A stretch of 64,000 nucleotides of DNA from Rehmannia glutinosa (taxonomy: Eukaryota > Streptophyta > Magnoliopsida > Lamiales > Orobanchaceae), in assembly GCA_016081115.2 (NCBI GenBank), contig JABTTQ020002177.1:62001-126000 (forward strand), written 5' to 3'. Positions 1 to 10,957 of the stretch are shown here, piece after piece. A program made the translations under genes and the position numbers. The notes beneath the pieces were generated by a model. The model was given only the letters and a program-made list of their open reading frames with translations, searched no databases and was not told the DNA's origin. Position 1 is the first letter of the stretch, and each line of letters starts with the position of its first letter.

Positions 1-140
1 TAAACCTCGGGAAAGATTACAAGACGGAATGGAGTTCACATGTGGCTAATAAAAGATATTAATCAAATGACCAAAATAGTCCATTCTCCATATACATTGC
101 TATTGTAATGTTATATGCCGAATCTGGCCGAGTATTTCGC

Positions 141-712
141 CGCCTACATTGATTCAGTGTCGGAATCATCTTTTCGCAGCCGGATGTTTTTCCTAAAGAA
201 ATTGGAGAAGATTTACCGGCTATTGCGAGAAGAGATTTCTCTAAAAGGATTCTTATCCTTAATAAGGAATTAAACAAGTAAATCATGATCGGGCGCGCGG
301 GCGGTACCCATGGTACAAAGTGAAGACGCCACCAATCTATTTCCATGATACAAGTGCAGATGTTTTGCTAGGAAATAATTTTCTACAAACATTCAAGCGA
401 TTTACACAGGAAAATGAGACAAGAAGACTTATTTTCACAACAATATGTGATCATAAGATTATTGTCCAGAGACTGCGGGAAGCATTTTACAGAACAATGT
501 CTATTAATTTTCGCAGCAAGCGTGGTGATGAAGCCAAACTTTGCAATCCAAAAATGGCGGATCAAAGAAAATTTGGTGAAGCGTTATTATCCTATAGACA
601 ATTCGGAAGCCGAAAGGATAAGAAGATATGGGATAATAACTTGTATTCATTCGAGTACAAGGAGAAGAACGAGTTACTCCAGAAGCCATTGCAGAATTAT
701 GGATGGGTCTAA
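141..712 (+). pseudogene. Endogenous caulimovirid aspartic protease region
   Basis: This is the protease part of a plant pararetrovirus (Caulimoviridae) polyprotein, now a chromosomal relic. The catalytic triad position at 151-159 reads D-S-V where D-T/S-G is expected. A frameshift follows, and the downstream half of the protease fold, with the conserved LLGNNFL-type strand, lies at about 365-390. The stretch after it matches the family's spacer between protease and reverse transcriptase. It continues into the RT at 703, so protease, RT and RNase H keep virus order on one strand. The family is known to integrate into plant genomes by illegitimate recombination, having no integrase. Movement and coat protein regions would lie upstream of the window. 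The genus cannot be fixed by eye. The degenerate catalytic motif and frameshifts say it is inactive. Confidence 0.75.
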
Positions 713-1590
713 TGGAGAATCCACAGAGTGACGTGACCATTGAGGAACAAATATCACTCGAGGATGTCAAGAAGAAGATCCAAAGGAATTATAATGAAGA
801 TCATTTGGCATGGTGGGACAAGAACGAGCTTAAAGCTTCCTTAAAGGTTAAACCTGGAAAGGAGTACGAGTTCGTGAGATTTAAACCAATCCTTATGAAT
901 CAGGAAGATCGTGAGGATATGCAGAAGATACTTAAAGAACATCTTGACCTTAAGTTAATTACACCAGGAGTTTCTCCATACAGCAGTCCAAGATTCCTAG
1001 TCAGAAACCATGGAGAAATCAAAAGAGGAAAGCCAAGACTTGTTATTAATTACAAGGGGATTAATAACATTTTGGAGTTTGACGGATACTATATCCCAAG
1101 CAGAGAACATTTGGTTAATTGTATCAAAGGTGTCGGGATATTCTCAAGTTCGGTTGCAAATTTGGTTTCTACCAGATTAAGATGGATGAAGAAAGCAAGA
1201 ATTTCACAGCTTTCTCTACACCACAAGGACATTATATTTGGAACGTGATGCCTATAGCATTGGCTAACGCACCCCAGATATATCAAAGGAAGATGGATAA
1301 TCTCTTCAAGGATTATTTCAGTTTCATGTTCGTGTATATTGATGATATTCTTATCGCATCAAAGAACATGAAGGAGCATCTTAAACATTTGGAGATATTT
1401 TCAGATGTTTGTCACAAGGAAGGATTAGTGCTTTCGGAAAAGAAGGCAGTGATCGCAACAAGACAGATCAAATTTCTCGGGATTGAGATCGATGAATCTG
1501 GAATTATCCTACAAAGTCATATTGTGGAAAAAATACAGGATTTTATATTTGAAAGACAAAAGCGCCTTGAGTTTTCTTGGAGTTGTTAAT
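703..1590 (+). pseudogene. Endogenous caulimovirid reverse transcriptase
   Basis: Two overlapping ORFs (703-1248 and 1119-1589), offset by a frameshift near 1150-1200, together cover a pararetroviral reverse transcriptase. Visible landmarks are the N-terminal fingers region with the RLVINYKGIN block (about 1037-1066), the FYQIKMDEES block (about 1163-1192), the TPQGHY-WNVMP block (about 1219-1254) and the YIDD catalytic box at 1335-1346. The thumb-side FLGIEIDESG block is near 1470-1500. The YIDD motif and the following block are typical of Caulimoviridae rather than of Ty1/copia (YVDD) or Ty3 chromoviruses. The protein would have copied pregenomic RNA into DNA. The frameshift and the missing integrase show a dead relic. 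Confidence in family is high and in genus low. Confidence 0.88.
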
Positions 1591-2147
1591 TTTCTTTGGG
1601 ATGTTTATTAACAATCTAGCTCATTACTGAGGAAGGTGTTTAGCCCATTGCTTAAAAAGATGCAAGATTCAAATGGGAGGATGAACATCAAAAAGAATTA
1701 GCGACTTAAAGAAGTTTGCAAAAAGCTTCCAAAACTTGCAATTCCACAGATAAAGATGAATAGTTCTTTACACGGATGCCAAAGTGATTATTATTGGCGG
1801 CAGGTTCTTACGAAAGCCACACCAAACGGTGAAGTGTCATGCAAATAATGCAGCGGTCTTTTTACAGACAGTGAAGCAACTCGGTGGCATATCAATGAGA
1901 AAGAATTCTTTGCAGTCAGAAAGGCTTTCAAAAAATGGCCATTATTCCTATTGGCTAAAAAGTTTATCTTAAAAATAGATAATTCAAGTGTTAAAGCTTT
2001 TCTGAAAAATAAAATTGAATCAAAACCAGAAAAAGCTAGAATACTTAGATGGCAAGTCAATGTCAATATTATGATTATGATATTGTCATTACAAAATCTC
2101 ATGAAAATGTTCTTGCAGATTTTCTAACAAGAGATGGAGGGAAGTGA
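1591..2147 (+). pseudogene. Endogenous caulimovirid RNase H region
   Basis: This continues the RT domain in shifting frames. All three plus frames contain pieces of a pararetroviral RNase H: a thumb segment after the FLG box, an acidic YTDAS-like first catalytic site near 1760-1780, the E/K-rich KEFFAVRKAFKKWP segment near 1900-1940, and the terminal ADFLTRDGGK block just before a stop near 2147, which usually marks the polyprotein end. At least three frame changes and one in-frame stop are needed to follow it, so this is pseudogenised. Confidence 0.8.
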
Positions 2148-2960
2148 TGTTGATTCCATCCTCACAGCCTCAAGACATCTTGGAGACCAGCTTGAAATGC
2201 TACTCCGAGAATTTGATACCCGGTCATCAATCCGATTTGGCCAGTAAATTACAAAGAAATGATCGGGACAAAGTAATCGATCGTATACGAGCATGTGTCG
2301 AGTCTCACTCTCACCGAGAACGGCATTTCAAGGGCCACTCCTCCGGGCCGCTAATAAGCAAACGGAGCGTTTAGAGCGCGGGGGTTCCCCAACCCGTGAG
2401 AGGATTCAAGTACCTTTAGCACAAGTCCTAAGTGGCGTAAATGTTGGCTCAAGGAAAAAGCGATACTCGGAGTCAAATCCCGAGTTATCACATCAACCAA
2501 GACGCGTGCGGGGTAAAGGGCGAAGAGATTAATCTTAGGCCCATGATGGGCACTTCTAAGATTGATACTAACGAGATTAAAGTTTCTTCTTCTTGGGAAT
2601 ACCAGGGCGCTTAATTGGGAGAAACTAATCACTGTGCAAGAGGATATCTCGAGAAAAAATAAAAATTGATATTTCCGGAAAATATCCAAGGGTTTGGATG
2701 TTACCAAATTCCGTAAATTCGAAGAAGTAAAGAGGTGGTATGAATTTGGGGCTTTGGCCTCGATCTATACTACTTCACCCGGCCTTCCGGAGATCACAAA
2801 ATTACCAAAATGGATCCGAAGCGAGTGACGAGTCTTTGGTCCAACAATGACAGCCTAAAACGAGGGGATACATTGGAGCTGTATTTCACAAGTGAGAGAT
2901 AAAGCAATCAGACAACCACTTAGTTCCAATGCATTGAGACGGCAACAAAATTTTCAAAAT
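2148..2960 (+). other. Sequence downstream of the pararetroviral pol; weak ORFs
   Basis: After the RNase H stop there are short overlapping plus-strand ORFs (2144-2374 and 2293-2532) rich in R, S and G, plus a purine-rich stretch to about 2960. They may be the viral intergenic or next-ORF region, because composition continues without an obvious break. I recognise no domain, no tRNA-Met primer site and no clear poly(A) signal. The right-hand virus/host junction is not defined. Confidence 0.35.
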
Positions 2961-3166
2961 GCAATTGAAAAAAACGCAAAAGCAAAAATTTGGACATCTC
3001 AAAAATGAAAACCAATGTTTATCACCTATTATTATCATAAACATTTTGTAGTTCTACTTTTAGTTTAGCATGGCTACAAGATCCATGGTTACATTCATCT
3101 GATATAATATGCAGAGTGAACAAACAAGCATGCAACAAAAAATTGAGAATGTGATTAATGTATACC
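2961..3166. other. Non-coding AT-rich DNA
   Basis: No ORF, tRNA or repeat terminus was recognised. It separates the viral relic from the minus-strand ORF at 3167-3524. Confidence 0.3.
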
Positions 3167-3524
3167 TGTGATATTATTCTCCTCAGGTGATTGATCTTGA
3201 ATGTTATTAGTATGTGATTTGAATTTCGGGACTTTGACTTGGTGGAAATTCGTGGATTTTTTGTTGCATGTTGTTACTCTCATTGGTGTAATTTGTAGTA
3301 GTTCTTTCACCCCTTTCAGAGGAATTATTATGTACTGCTTCATTTGTTGTCAATGCTTCACTCAAGCCACCAGATGCCACATTTGTTTTGTCAATCAAAA
3401 GTCTCCTGATAATCCTACGAGGTGTTGAATTGGACGAAGCATTATTGGCATTTTGATTTATGAGAATTTGTTGGGACTTGCTTGTGATGCTTTTCAAATT
3501 CAGTTTGCGAGCTCTCGGAGCCAT
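3167..3524 (-). CDS. Short hypothetical ORF, possibly a first exon
   Basis: This minus-strand ORF starts at an ATG at 3524 just after a GTAGGGTTTTCGAA leader and encodes a 105-residue basic, S/T/N-rich protein. It opens MAPRARKLNLKSIT, contains an RRIIRRLLID basic patch, and has no recognisable domain. Near 3167 the strand reads CACAG/GTATAC, a plausible splice donor, so the open frame could be a first exon rather than a complete gene. No second exon was recognised downstream. It could equally be transposon-derived. Confidence 0.25.
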
Positions 3525-4690
3525 TTCGAAAACCCTACATGAAAATAATTAATTTCATTAGTACGTGAGCTAATAGAAATCAAATTTAAAAGATGCAACA
3601 ACTCAATGTTTGTATTCTCAAAAAAAAAAATCACAATGTTTGAAATGCCAATTTTTCAACTAAACCCCTGCTACATATTTTATTCAGTTATAAATTCTCA
3701 AGAAGAAAGTGATGGACAATGTGCCTGAGGGATTGCATGCTAGATAAATAACATTATATAACTAATCTGAAAATGATTTAATGACGTCCTTATTTTTTTT
3801 TAAATTTTTTTAACTAACCTGTCTGTATTAGCAACCATCTATTAGCCAGCCACAAGCAAATTCATTTCTCAATTGTTCAAATAAGAACAGACAAGCATCG
3901 GTCTACAGTCTAGTTGGAAAAAAAAAACATAAAATAAAATTTAGCGGTGCGGTTTCACCAGACCCTTTGTCTTTGCTAATTCCAGGGAAGAATTAACATA
4001 TCCATTATAATCGATAACATATCTAGAATTAATATATCTGTTATAATCGATAACATATCTAGAATTAACATATTCATTATAACCGATAACACTAGATGCA
4101 ATACACCAAAAAAAAGTGGAATTTCGTCACACACACGCACAAAATTTATGTTTCATATTAATCAAATATATTTCTAAAGCAAAACATAGCACAAAATTCT
4201 CAAATCAAGCAACCTACATATTACACATAAGCAAGTCGCAATTCCAGACAAAACCCAGTGTATTTTTGTGGTTTGGGTGAAGAAAAGTGAGATTACTTAT
4301 CCACTTCACGATAAGGGAAGCAACTGATGTTTTTACAATATTATTAACCTAATGGTTCACATATATATTTGAGAATAAAAGGGCGAGAGGTGGAGAGGGT
4401 TACGATACTTATGTTTCTCTACCTTAATTAGAATAGGTACTTTAATTAGATATAAAGAATAAGCGCCAAAACGAAAAAAAATTCTGCCACTTTTTTTTTT
4501 GCTGTGAAACCGTTTCATTTTACTTATTTATTTAACTATTTATTTATTATCTATAAATATTTTCCATTAAACACAAATATTCCAAATTCATGATTAATAT
4601 TAACCATATCCAAAACTCAAATTTTAAATTTTTATATAAAAAATGGGCAAGAAAATCCAAGAATTAAATTAAAAAATAAATACAAACCTG
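3525..4690. other. AT-rich non-coding region with a 36-bp tandem repeat
   Basis: Poly(A)/poly(T) runs and short AT-rich repeats occur, with no coding signal. If the ORF at 3167-3524 is an exon, this would be its promoter or 5' intron. The only structured part is the 36-bp tandem repeat at 3990-4097. Confidence 0.35.
3990..4097. repeat. 36-bp tandem repeat, three copies
   Basis: Three consecutive 36-bp units start at 3990, 4026 and 4062, each with the pattern GAATTAAYATAT followed by TTATAAYCGATAACA. The first two differ at three positions; the third is more diverged at its end. This is a minisatellite with no evident function. Confidence 0.85.
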
Positions 4691-5005
4691 TATAGCCCAT
4701 ATTGCAATCTAATAATTTCATCATCAAATACGAGCTTATTTTTTATCAAGACCCAGTGCGGTGGTTTAGCAATTTGTACCATTTTTTGTCCCTCGCCCCT
4801 TTGTTTTCGCCACCGTTGACGAGCATGAGGTTTCCAAGATCCCGCTCGCGTAGATGGTGCTTGGGCCCGAGATGTGGTTATTTGGGTTGCTGGCTGGTGA
4901 TAGGAACGGTGGTTGATTTTGTTTTGATTTAGGAAATTTTTCAATACTTGTGTTGGATTCATGGCAAGGTTTTTTCCTTTTTAGCAGAGAAGACTGACTC
5001 TTCAA
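4669..5005 (-). other. Overlapping unrecognised minus-strand ORFs
   Basis: Two minus-strand frames are open here. One starts at ATG 4962 (97 residues, N/Q-rich start, RWRKQRGEG basic patch); the other has only a TTG at its start. They are serine/proline/lysine rich with no known domain. Pyrimidine-rich plus-strand composition resembles a 5'-UTR/first-exon segment of a minus-strand gene, but no further exon can be tied to it. Confidence 0.15.
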
Positions 5006-5389
5006 TTTTTGGTTGGAATTATCGAAAGTGACGGAGGTGTACCGTGTATATTATTGAACATGAGTTAAAGTGGTGAGTGAGTTGTAACATTTTATTTTTA
5101 TTTTTTTGAGGAAATGATAACATTTTAATTTTGAATGATTGCGAAAAGTGGGTTATACAATATGACCAATTTTGCAAAATAAATTACTCTCGTAAGAATG
5201 TTTATTTGGAAAACAACTTTATATATACTTATAGTGATTATAATTGACAATTATGATATTAAAACAAGAATAATGAATAATCAGATTAAATGTACAAATA
5301 AATATTTTTTAATATTTTAACATTTATTACTTGGATTGATAGCACTTTACGTGCAACACATGTATCAGTTATAAGGATGTAAGTGAATA

Positions 5390-5870
5390 GAGCCTTCGCC
5401 AAACAGCTCGTGGATATGCTCGGACAACGGTCGTTTATGGCCGTTTATTTAGTTAAACGAGCATAAACGAACATATTTTAGGGCTCGTTTAATAAACGAA
5501 TGGAGCTTGAACAATTTCATGCCCGTTTACAGTGGCGTAGCCAGGATTTATATTAGAGTGTATCGATATACGAAAATAGAGTGAGGCGGATAAAACAATT
5601 AACTAAAATGCATATAAATTCAAACTATTTTTTTTTCTCAAAACAAATCCTAACTAATTTGTTTTTAAATAAAATTGGGGAGGGGGGAGGAGGGGGGCCC
5701 AGGTTGGCCCTCATCCACCCTCCGCCACTGCCCGTTTATTAAAAGCATCGTGAACAAGTTTGTTTAGTTTTCATTGTAAATATTCATGAACAAGCTCATT
5801 CAATGTTTTTTTTGACTTGTTCGTGAACAAGCTTGTTATGGCGGCTTGACTCGTGAACAAGTCGCCGATT
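5390..5870. repeat. Older dispersed repeat interrupted by a MITE
   Basis: Both sides of 5530-5730 share a low-complexity family motif built from GTTTA/TAAACGA and GAACAAGCTTG/CTTGTTC words in both orientations, such as the stretch of hyphenated inverted words at 5750-5860. This looks like one older repeat later split by the hAT MITE. Its termini are not clear. Confidence 0.4.
5530..5730. mobile_element. hAT-type MITE with 8-bp target-site duplication
   Basis: A 201-bp element begins CAGTGGCGTAG and ends CCGCCACTG. The termini are inverted (CAGTGGCG perfect, 10 of 11 with one mismatch). It is flanked on both sides by the direct 8-bp repeat CCCGTTTA (5522-5529 and 5731-5738), the length expected for hAT transposition. 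There is no coding capacity, so it is non-autonomous. It carries a G-run (5679-5697) near its right end. Confidence 0.9.
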
Positions 5871-7204
5871 ATTTGAAAAAAATATAATTAAAAAGATTTT
5901 ATTTAAATAAAATTAAAAAGATTTAAAAACCCTACAGTTTTTGAATAATCTAACTAAGTTTAGTTTGTGTATTTTCTCAGATTTGGTTACTGGCTTATGT
6001 GATTACATCATACTAAGTGTTTTTCGGTCCCAAAAATACAAATCTAGTTAATGTAAAGACTAGTCTAAGCGCGACTAAAATATGAATATAAATTAATTGG
6101 TTGGAATTGAAAATACAACTTAGTTTCAACTAGTATTTCATAAATTTACATGTAACTAATATTCTTATTATTTGAATAATATACTTATATTTAAATACCA
6201 TATTATTTGAAAAGTAATTATTGTAATTATATTAATGTTTAAATTATGCAAAAATTACCGTTTGTAAAATTATATTTTATTTAACATATGATTATGGCAC
6301 GAAGTCATTCAAACTTATTAGAAAGCGAACAAGTAGAGCTACATCTTTGTGGACAGCAACTACTGAAGTTCGACATCAATTAGGTAGAAAATTCACTAAA
6401 TCTTCTAATTAAGCGTTTCTTTTTTTGCTATTTCAATGGATTTCGAAAAGGCACCGCACAACGCCACTACTCACCTCAGGGGATGACAATGGGGTAGACG
6501 GCGCTTGTATCTAAAGACAGAGACCCGACCTATTAAGATTTTAAAGGTCACATACCTGTTAACACGAAAAATAAATAGGTCATGTCGACCCGGGTTTTGA
6601 AGATGGTGTATTGATACGTTTTGGGAAATGTAAGGCGAGTCAAATATAAAAGAATTTTATATATACATTTTTATCATATTTATATTTGAAATTGAACCAT
6701 ACCGAGAACCATATTTATATAAATTGAACCATAATTTATATTTTATATATACATTTTTTATCATATTTATATTTTTATGCAGATTTCGTAACGAACCGTA
6801 CCGAACCGAATATCCGAAACTAGAACTGATTTTAAAATGAATTTTCTATATACATTTTTATCATATTTATATTTGAAACTGAATTAACTAAATATTCCTT
6901 TGAAATTCAATACTATATAATACTAAAAATTATCAAATTAAAAATTTGGCATATTTTATAAATTTTTTGGTTCTGGAGATTTCTAAATCTCCGAACCGGA
7001 CCGGTCCGTGCACACCCCTAGTTATGTTCTCTATTTTTTGACAAAAAACGTTTATGATAAATTTATAGAGTAAGTCGCTACTTACGATTTCAACTTACAA
7101 CTAATGTCAGTGCAATTTATCCTAATTTAGCTTCTAGGAAAATAAATCCAACATCCCCACTTTGATTTAATTTCTGCCCAAGGCTATTAAGACTTTGAGT
7201 CTAC
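5871..7204. other. AT-rich intergenic DNA with degraded repeat ends
   Basis: No gene was recognised. Fragments of dispersed plant repeats are present: GACCCG/GTCGACCCGGG words at 6480-6600 and CCGAACCG-type words at 6790-7010. A repeated TATATACATTTTTATCATATTTATATTTGAAA-like unit appears about three times between 6655 and 6890. Confidence 0.4.
6780..7012. mobile_element. Right end of a degraded hAT-like MITE
   Basis: The stretch contains AACCGTACCGAACCGAA near 6790 and ends CCGAACCGGACCGGTCCGTGCACACCCCTA, whose reverse complement opens TAGGGGTGTGCA, a terminus very common in plant hAT MITEs. No matching left terminus or TSD is visible, so the element is truncated. Confidence 0.4.
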
Positions 7205-7353
7205 AACATTGTACTGAGTTAGAACTTTTCTTCGCATCTGGGTTCTCATTTCTCAATTTCCCCCTCACTCGCTAAGGGCCCTGCCCACGCGAGTCCCTCC
7301 GCCAGCGGCCACCGCGGTCCTTGTTTCCGACTGTACAGCTGCTGCACAGGCAA
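7205..7353 (+). other. GC-rich exon-like segment ending in a splice donor
   Basis: In an AT-rich setting, this C-rich block resembles a plant 5'-UTR and ends CAAC/GTAAGT, a consensus donor. It may be the untranslated first exon of the transposon-like transcript whose coding exon starts at 8450, but splicing cannot be proven from sequence. Confidence 0.3.
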
Positions 7354-8449
7354 CGTAAGTACTCTTAATTCCTTACCTGCCCTTCTTTGTCAAAATTTCT
7401 TGGAATTTTTTCTCCAAGCTCGAATTAGTCTCTGACTGTTTTTAACTATTAATTCAGTAATCGGAGTAAGGATAGTTAGTGTTGCAGTCTTAGCAAACTT
7501 CATAAAAAGCTTTAAGCAAGTATTATTTTGTGGGCCAAATTTTGCAGAAATGTACAATCTGGATATCAAATTTGTGTGAATTTTTGTTTTATCTGATATT
7601 TTAGATTTATCAAATTCGTTCAGCTATTTGTGGTCTCAATTTGGGGTCCATATTCCAGAAGGTAAATTTAATTTGATTTGGTTACTCAGTGTTATGTGTT
7701 GGCGTTGTTAATGTTTCAAACTTAATCACATGTTTTAATTGTTAAATTTAATTTGAATTTTAAATCACAATGTTTGGCTAGTTGAGGGTCTTAATTTCTT
7801 GAAGTTATCAATCATTTCATTAGTACATCTTTACTAGGCATGATATTCAGTGAGTAGAATGCATTCAATGAAGTTCTCTATATCAAAATAAACAGAATGC
7901 ATTTATGGCCAAACAACCCTGAACACCATGTAATAAACTCATTTATGAAGCTGTAAAAAGAATAGTGATTATATACATAGCTGCTGCAAAGTATAGTTCA
8001 TATATTTAATCTATTTCTCTTATCTCTATAGTTGCTGCAAACCATCAGTAAGTTTTCTTCTATAACATAGATGCAATTTTTTCCCCAAATTTACAATGAA
8101 ATCTTAAGAGCTCTTTAGTTGGCTTATGTAATGACTGAATACACATATCTGGCTGATTCTAATTTACAGTTACTAGTTCTATGTTTCTAATTTTTAAACC
8201 AATAACTATTTCTATGTTTTTAATTTTTAAACCATTTTCCAAACTTTTTTAATTACAAATAAATAATACCTATATTAATGTTTCCATCTTAGACCTTAAG
8301 TGATTTAAGAAAAGTATATATTGTAATTAGTATACACTAAATTTGGAGCAAAATATATGTTAGCCAAGAAACTAACAACCACAAGAGTTAATAAGAAATT
8401 AAATTTGGAGTTTATATTTGTAGTTTTTCTTTATTAGGTTGAATGCGAA

Positions 8450-8662
8450 ATGGACAAAAGTTGGATGCGCGCCGTCAAGTGGTCTAAGGCTTACATAGAT
8501 GGAGTAAATACTTTCATTAAATTTGTTGAATCTCATATGGGCAAGGAATGTGACATTCGATGCCCATGCAAAGATTGTTCTATCAAAAGGCTATCTGTTT
8601 CTTCCATTTTGTTTTGTAGCCTGGTGATAACTAAGAAGATGTTAGGAAGGAATGCTATATAA
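8450..8662 (+). pseudogene. CACTA transposase-associated domain fragment
   Basis: The 70-residue ORF opens MDKSWMRAVKWSKAYIDGV and then reads FIKFVESHMGK and IRCPCKDC. This is the pattern of the N-terminal transposase-associated domain (Pfam Transpos_assoc) of En/Spm (CACTA) TNP2-like proteins: MDxSWM, YxxGVxxFIxFA, and the RCPCxxC zinc-binding motif. After the cysteines the frame leaves the family and stops at 8662. No DDE transposase (TNP2) domain was found downstream, so this is a domain remnant or captured exon. An AG acceptor lies just upstream (TTTATTAG at about 8431-8438). Confidence 0.7.
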
Positions 8663-9640
8663 ATGTTATATTGTGTTTGGTTGTGTATATATTTGAATGC
8701 TATGAACTCTAGTTTGTATGCAAAAAGTACAGCTTTGTCGTATGGCACATGAAATTAATGATAGGAACTACATTATGATCATTAATCGAAATACGCAATA
8801 GATCACTACATTATATTGTTTACTGTTTACGGTAGCTCCAGGACCTATCTAATGCCTCTAGATCTGTGTGAATCTAGTTTGCATCAGTATATGCAACTTC
8901 CATGATTTTGTGTTATTTTAAAGCGGTTATATCAGGATTTATAAATGATAACTTGTGATGATTTTGTTACTAAAAGTGTACATACATATGCAGGGTTGTT
9001 CGATCCATTCTCAACAAGAAGCAGCGTGTGGATCAGTTCATTAACTCCCCTGTTGCCTCCAGCATACGCTGGAACTGGGAGGCAAAGGAAACTGCTGATG
9101 TTTTCCATGTGAATGTTGAGTGATGCTTTTGAGAAGGTTGTTTGGGGTAGTAATTGTAATAGTTACTGGTGAAGGGAAAACTTTTAATAACATGGGATAG
9201 TGTGCTCTAATGCTGACTTTTTAAAACTTCTGAAATGAAAAATCTGTTGCTGAAAACTGTCCATATGAATGCATTGTTAATCCTGCTTATTCAGGGGCAC
9301 TGAAGCAAAGATCTGCAACTTGCTGCATAGTAGTGTTTAAATCAGTCATTTCTTGGGTGCACACCCTAATTCACTTCAAATGTTTGTGTTTTTTGATGTT
9401 GACATTATTTTCATCTTTATTTTTTTTCTTTTAATTCACTTCACATCTTAATTGTTACTTTTTGTGCGGATTTTTGGTTGTTGACTTGTTATTGTTCTTT
9501 GTTTCAAGCATTATTAGCTAGTAAGGCTGTTATGTGTTTTTATTAGAAATAGCTTCAGGTAACTCTCAATTGTTTTTTATGTGTTTCTTGGTTAAGTTGC
9601 TTATTAGTATGTGAAATTCATCAAAAAAAAAAAAAAAAAT
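8663..9640 (+). other. Intron-like DNA with one orphan exon-like block
   Basis: At 8994-9123, after a CAG acceptor, a less AT-rich block encodes about 42 residues with the core INSPVASSIRWNWEAKE and then stops. It faintly recalls the start of an alpha-crystallin (small heat-shock) domain, but too weakly to name. The rest is T-rich and intron-like. Confidence 0.25.
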
Positions 9641-9871
9641 GATAGGAATGGAGTGCCTGAGGCCATACCTCCTGATTCTGAGAAGCCACTTCCGCAAGAT
9701 GTGTTGAGGATTTTGTCGGATGGGGTTGAGTTTGAAAAGTTTCTTTATAACTTAAATTCTTTGAATACAAATACCAGGAAATTTCTTCAATTTGATCTTT
9801 TCTGGAAATTGTTAATCCTGCCTGTATCCTTCAATCTAGCCTTTTCAGTTCTTAACTTTCAATTAGAATAA
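9641..9871 (+). other. Orphan exon-like ORF
   Basis: After a poly(A) run, the frame DRNGVPEAIPPDSEKPLPQD continues for about 35 residues in coding-like composition, then becomes hydrophobic and ends at 9871. I do not recognise the family. It may be an exon of the same decayed gene or transposon-captured sequence as the blocks at 7205 and 8994. Confidence 0.25.
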
Positions 9872-9965
9872 AATGAAAAGAAGGGAAACATAGTGTAGGT
9901 CGAATTAAAATTGTTTGTAAGAAAATAACAAAAAGGAATAATTTGTTTGAACTAAAACTCTTAAC

Positions 9966-10186
9966 GTGGACTAATTACAAAATAACCAAAAATGTTTCAA
10001 AACTTTTAAAAAAAGCCCCTCACTCTGATTTTGCCTTAAATTTAAGGGAGTAATTGTAATACATTTTTAAATGTTAGTGGATTTTGAAAGATTTCTTGCT
10101 TATGAAAGGTAATATGTAAAACGAAATCAAACCTCAAGGGCTTTTTTTTGTAATTTTCTGAATTTTTAGGAGTTTTTCAATTTTCC
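9966..10186. mobile_element. Degraded Mutator-like MITE related to 34115-34378
   Basis: The left part reads CTAATTACAAAATAACC and then AAAAAAAGCCCC. The right part has GGGCTTTTTTTTGTAATTTTC. The internal order (TAATTACAAAA, AAAAAGCCCC, GCCTTAAATTTAAG, GGGCTTTTTT) parallels the better-preserved 264-bp MITE at 34115-34378. Termini and TSD are eroded. Confidence 0.45.
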
Positions 10187-10957
10187 ACGAATTCATATTT
10201 ATCATCATTATTACGAATTTTATTGACGAAATAAATTTGTCACTAATGTTTTGGCGTAATCAATGACAAAATATGTTTTGGTCATGAAATAACGTATTTT
10301 ATGACATCAAATGCCCTCACCATTTATTATCATTTTGTCATTAAAACATGTCCCTCCAAATTTTTGGTGTGAGTTAGATCTTTTACAAATAACTATGACG
10401 CGTTCAATTAATCGTCATGAAATATGCAAATTAGTGACGAAATGTAATATTGATAGTGACAATATTAAATGGTGTCATAAAAGCGTATTTTTTAATGACA
10501 CAAATAACTTTCGTCATTGTTAATTAACAAATAATGATAAATCTTTATGCTTGCAAAAAATAATCGTCATAAAATATGTTTTTGTTGACGAAATAAGAGT
10601 GTCACTATTTTGTTGGAGTGAAAAATGACAAATTATGATGTTGTCATTAAAAGAAATAATTCGTGACACTAAATTCCATCACCAATTATCACCAATTCGT
10701 CATCGAAATATTTTCCACCAAAATTTTGGTGTCAAATTCCACATTCTATGAAATACAGTGATGAGTTTCAGTTAATCGTCATGAAATAGGCAATTTAGTG
10801 ACGACATTTAATACCAATAGTGACGAAATTAAATGGCGTCGTAATAGTGTACTTTACAATGACAAAAATAAAACTTGTCACTTTTAATTAACAAATGATG
10901 ACAAATAGTTATGCGTCGAGAAAGATTTCGTCATAAAATGTGCGACTTCTTGTAGTG
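10187..10957. mobile_element. CACTA right end with subterminal repeats
   Basis: The block ends CTTCTTGTAGTG at 10957, the inverse of the CACTACAAGAA terminus of CACTA elements. Upstream for 770 bp, TGACGAAAT, TTTCGTCAT and ATGACAAA words recur on both strands at short intervals, as in the subterminal transposase-binding arrays of this superfamily. The left terminus and transposase are not seen, so the element is truncated or its left half lies beyond an older break. It abuts a truncated LTR at 10958. Confidence 0.65.

Noticed and set aside
8994..9123. Small heat-shock protein gene
   Set aside because: Only a faint WxxKET resemblance over about 20 residues; no alpha-crystallin core follows.
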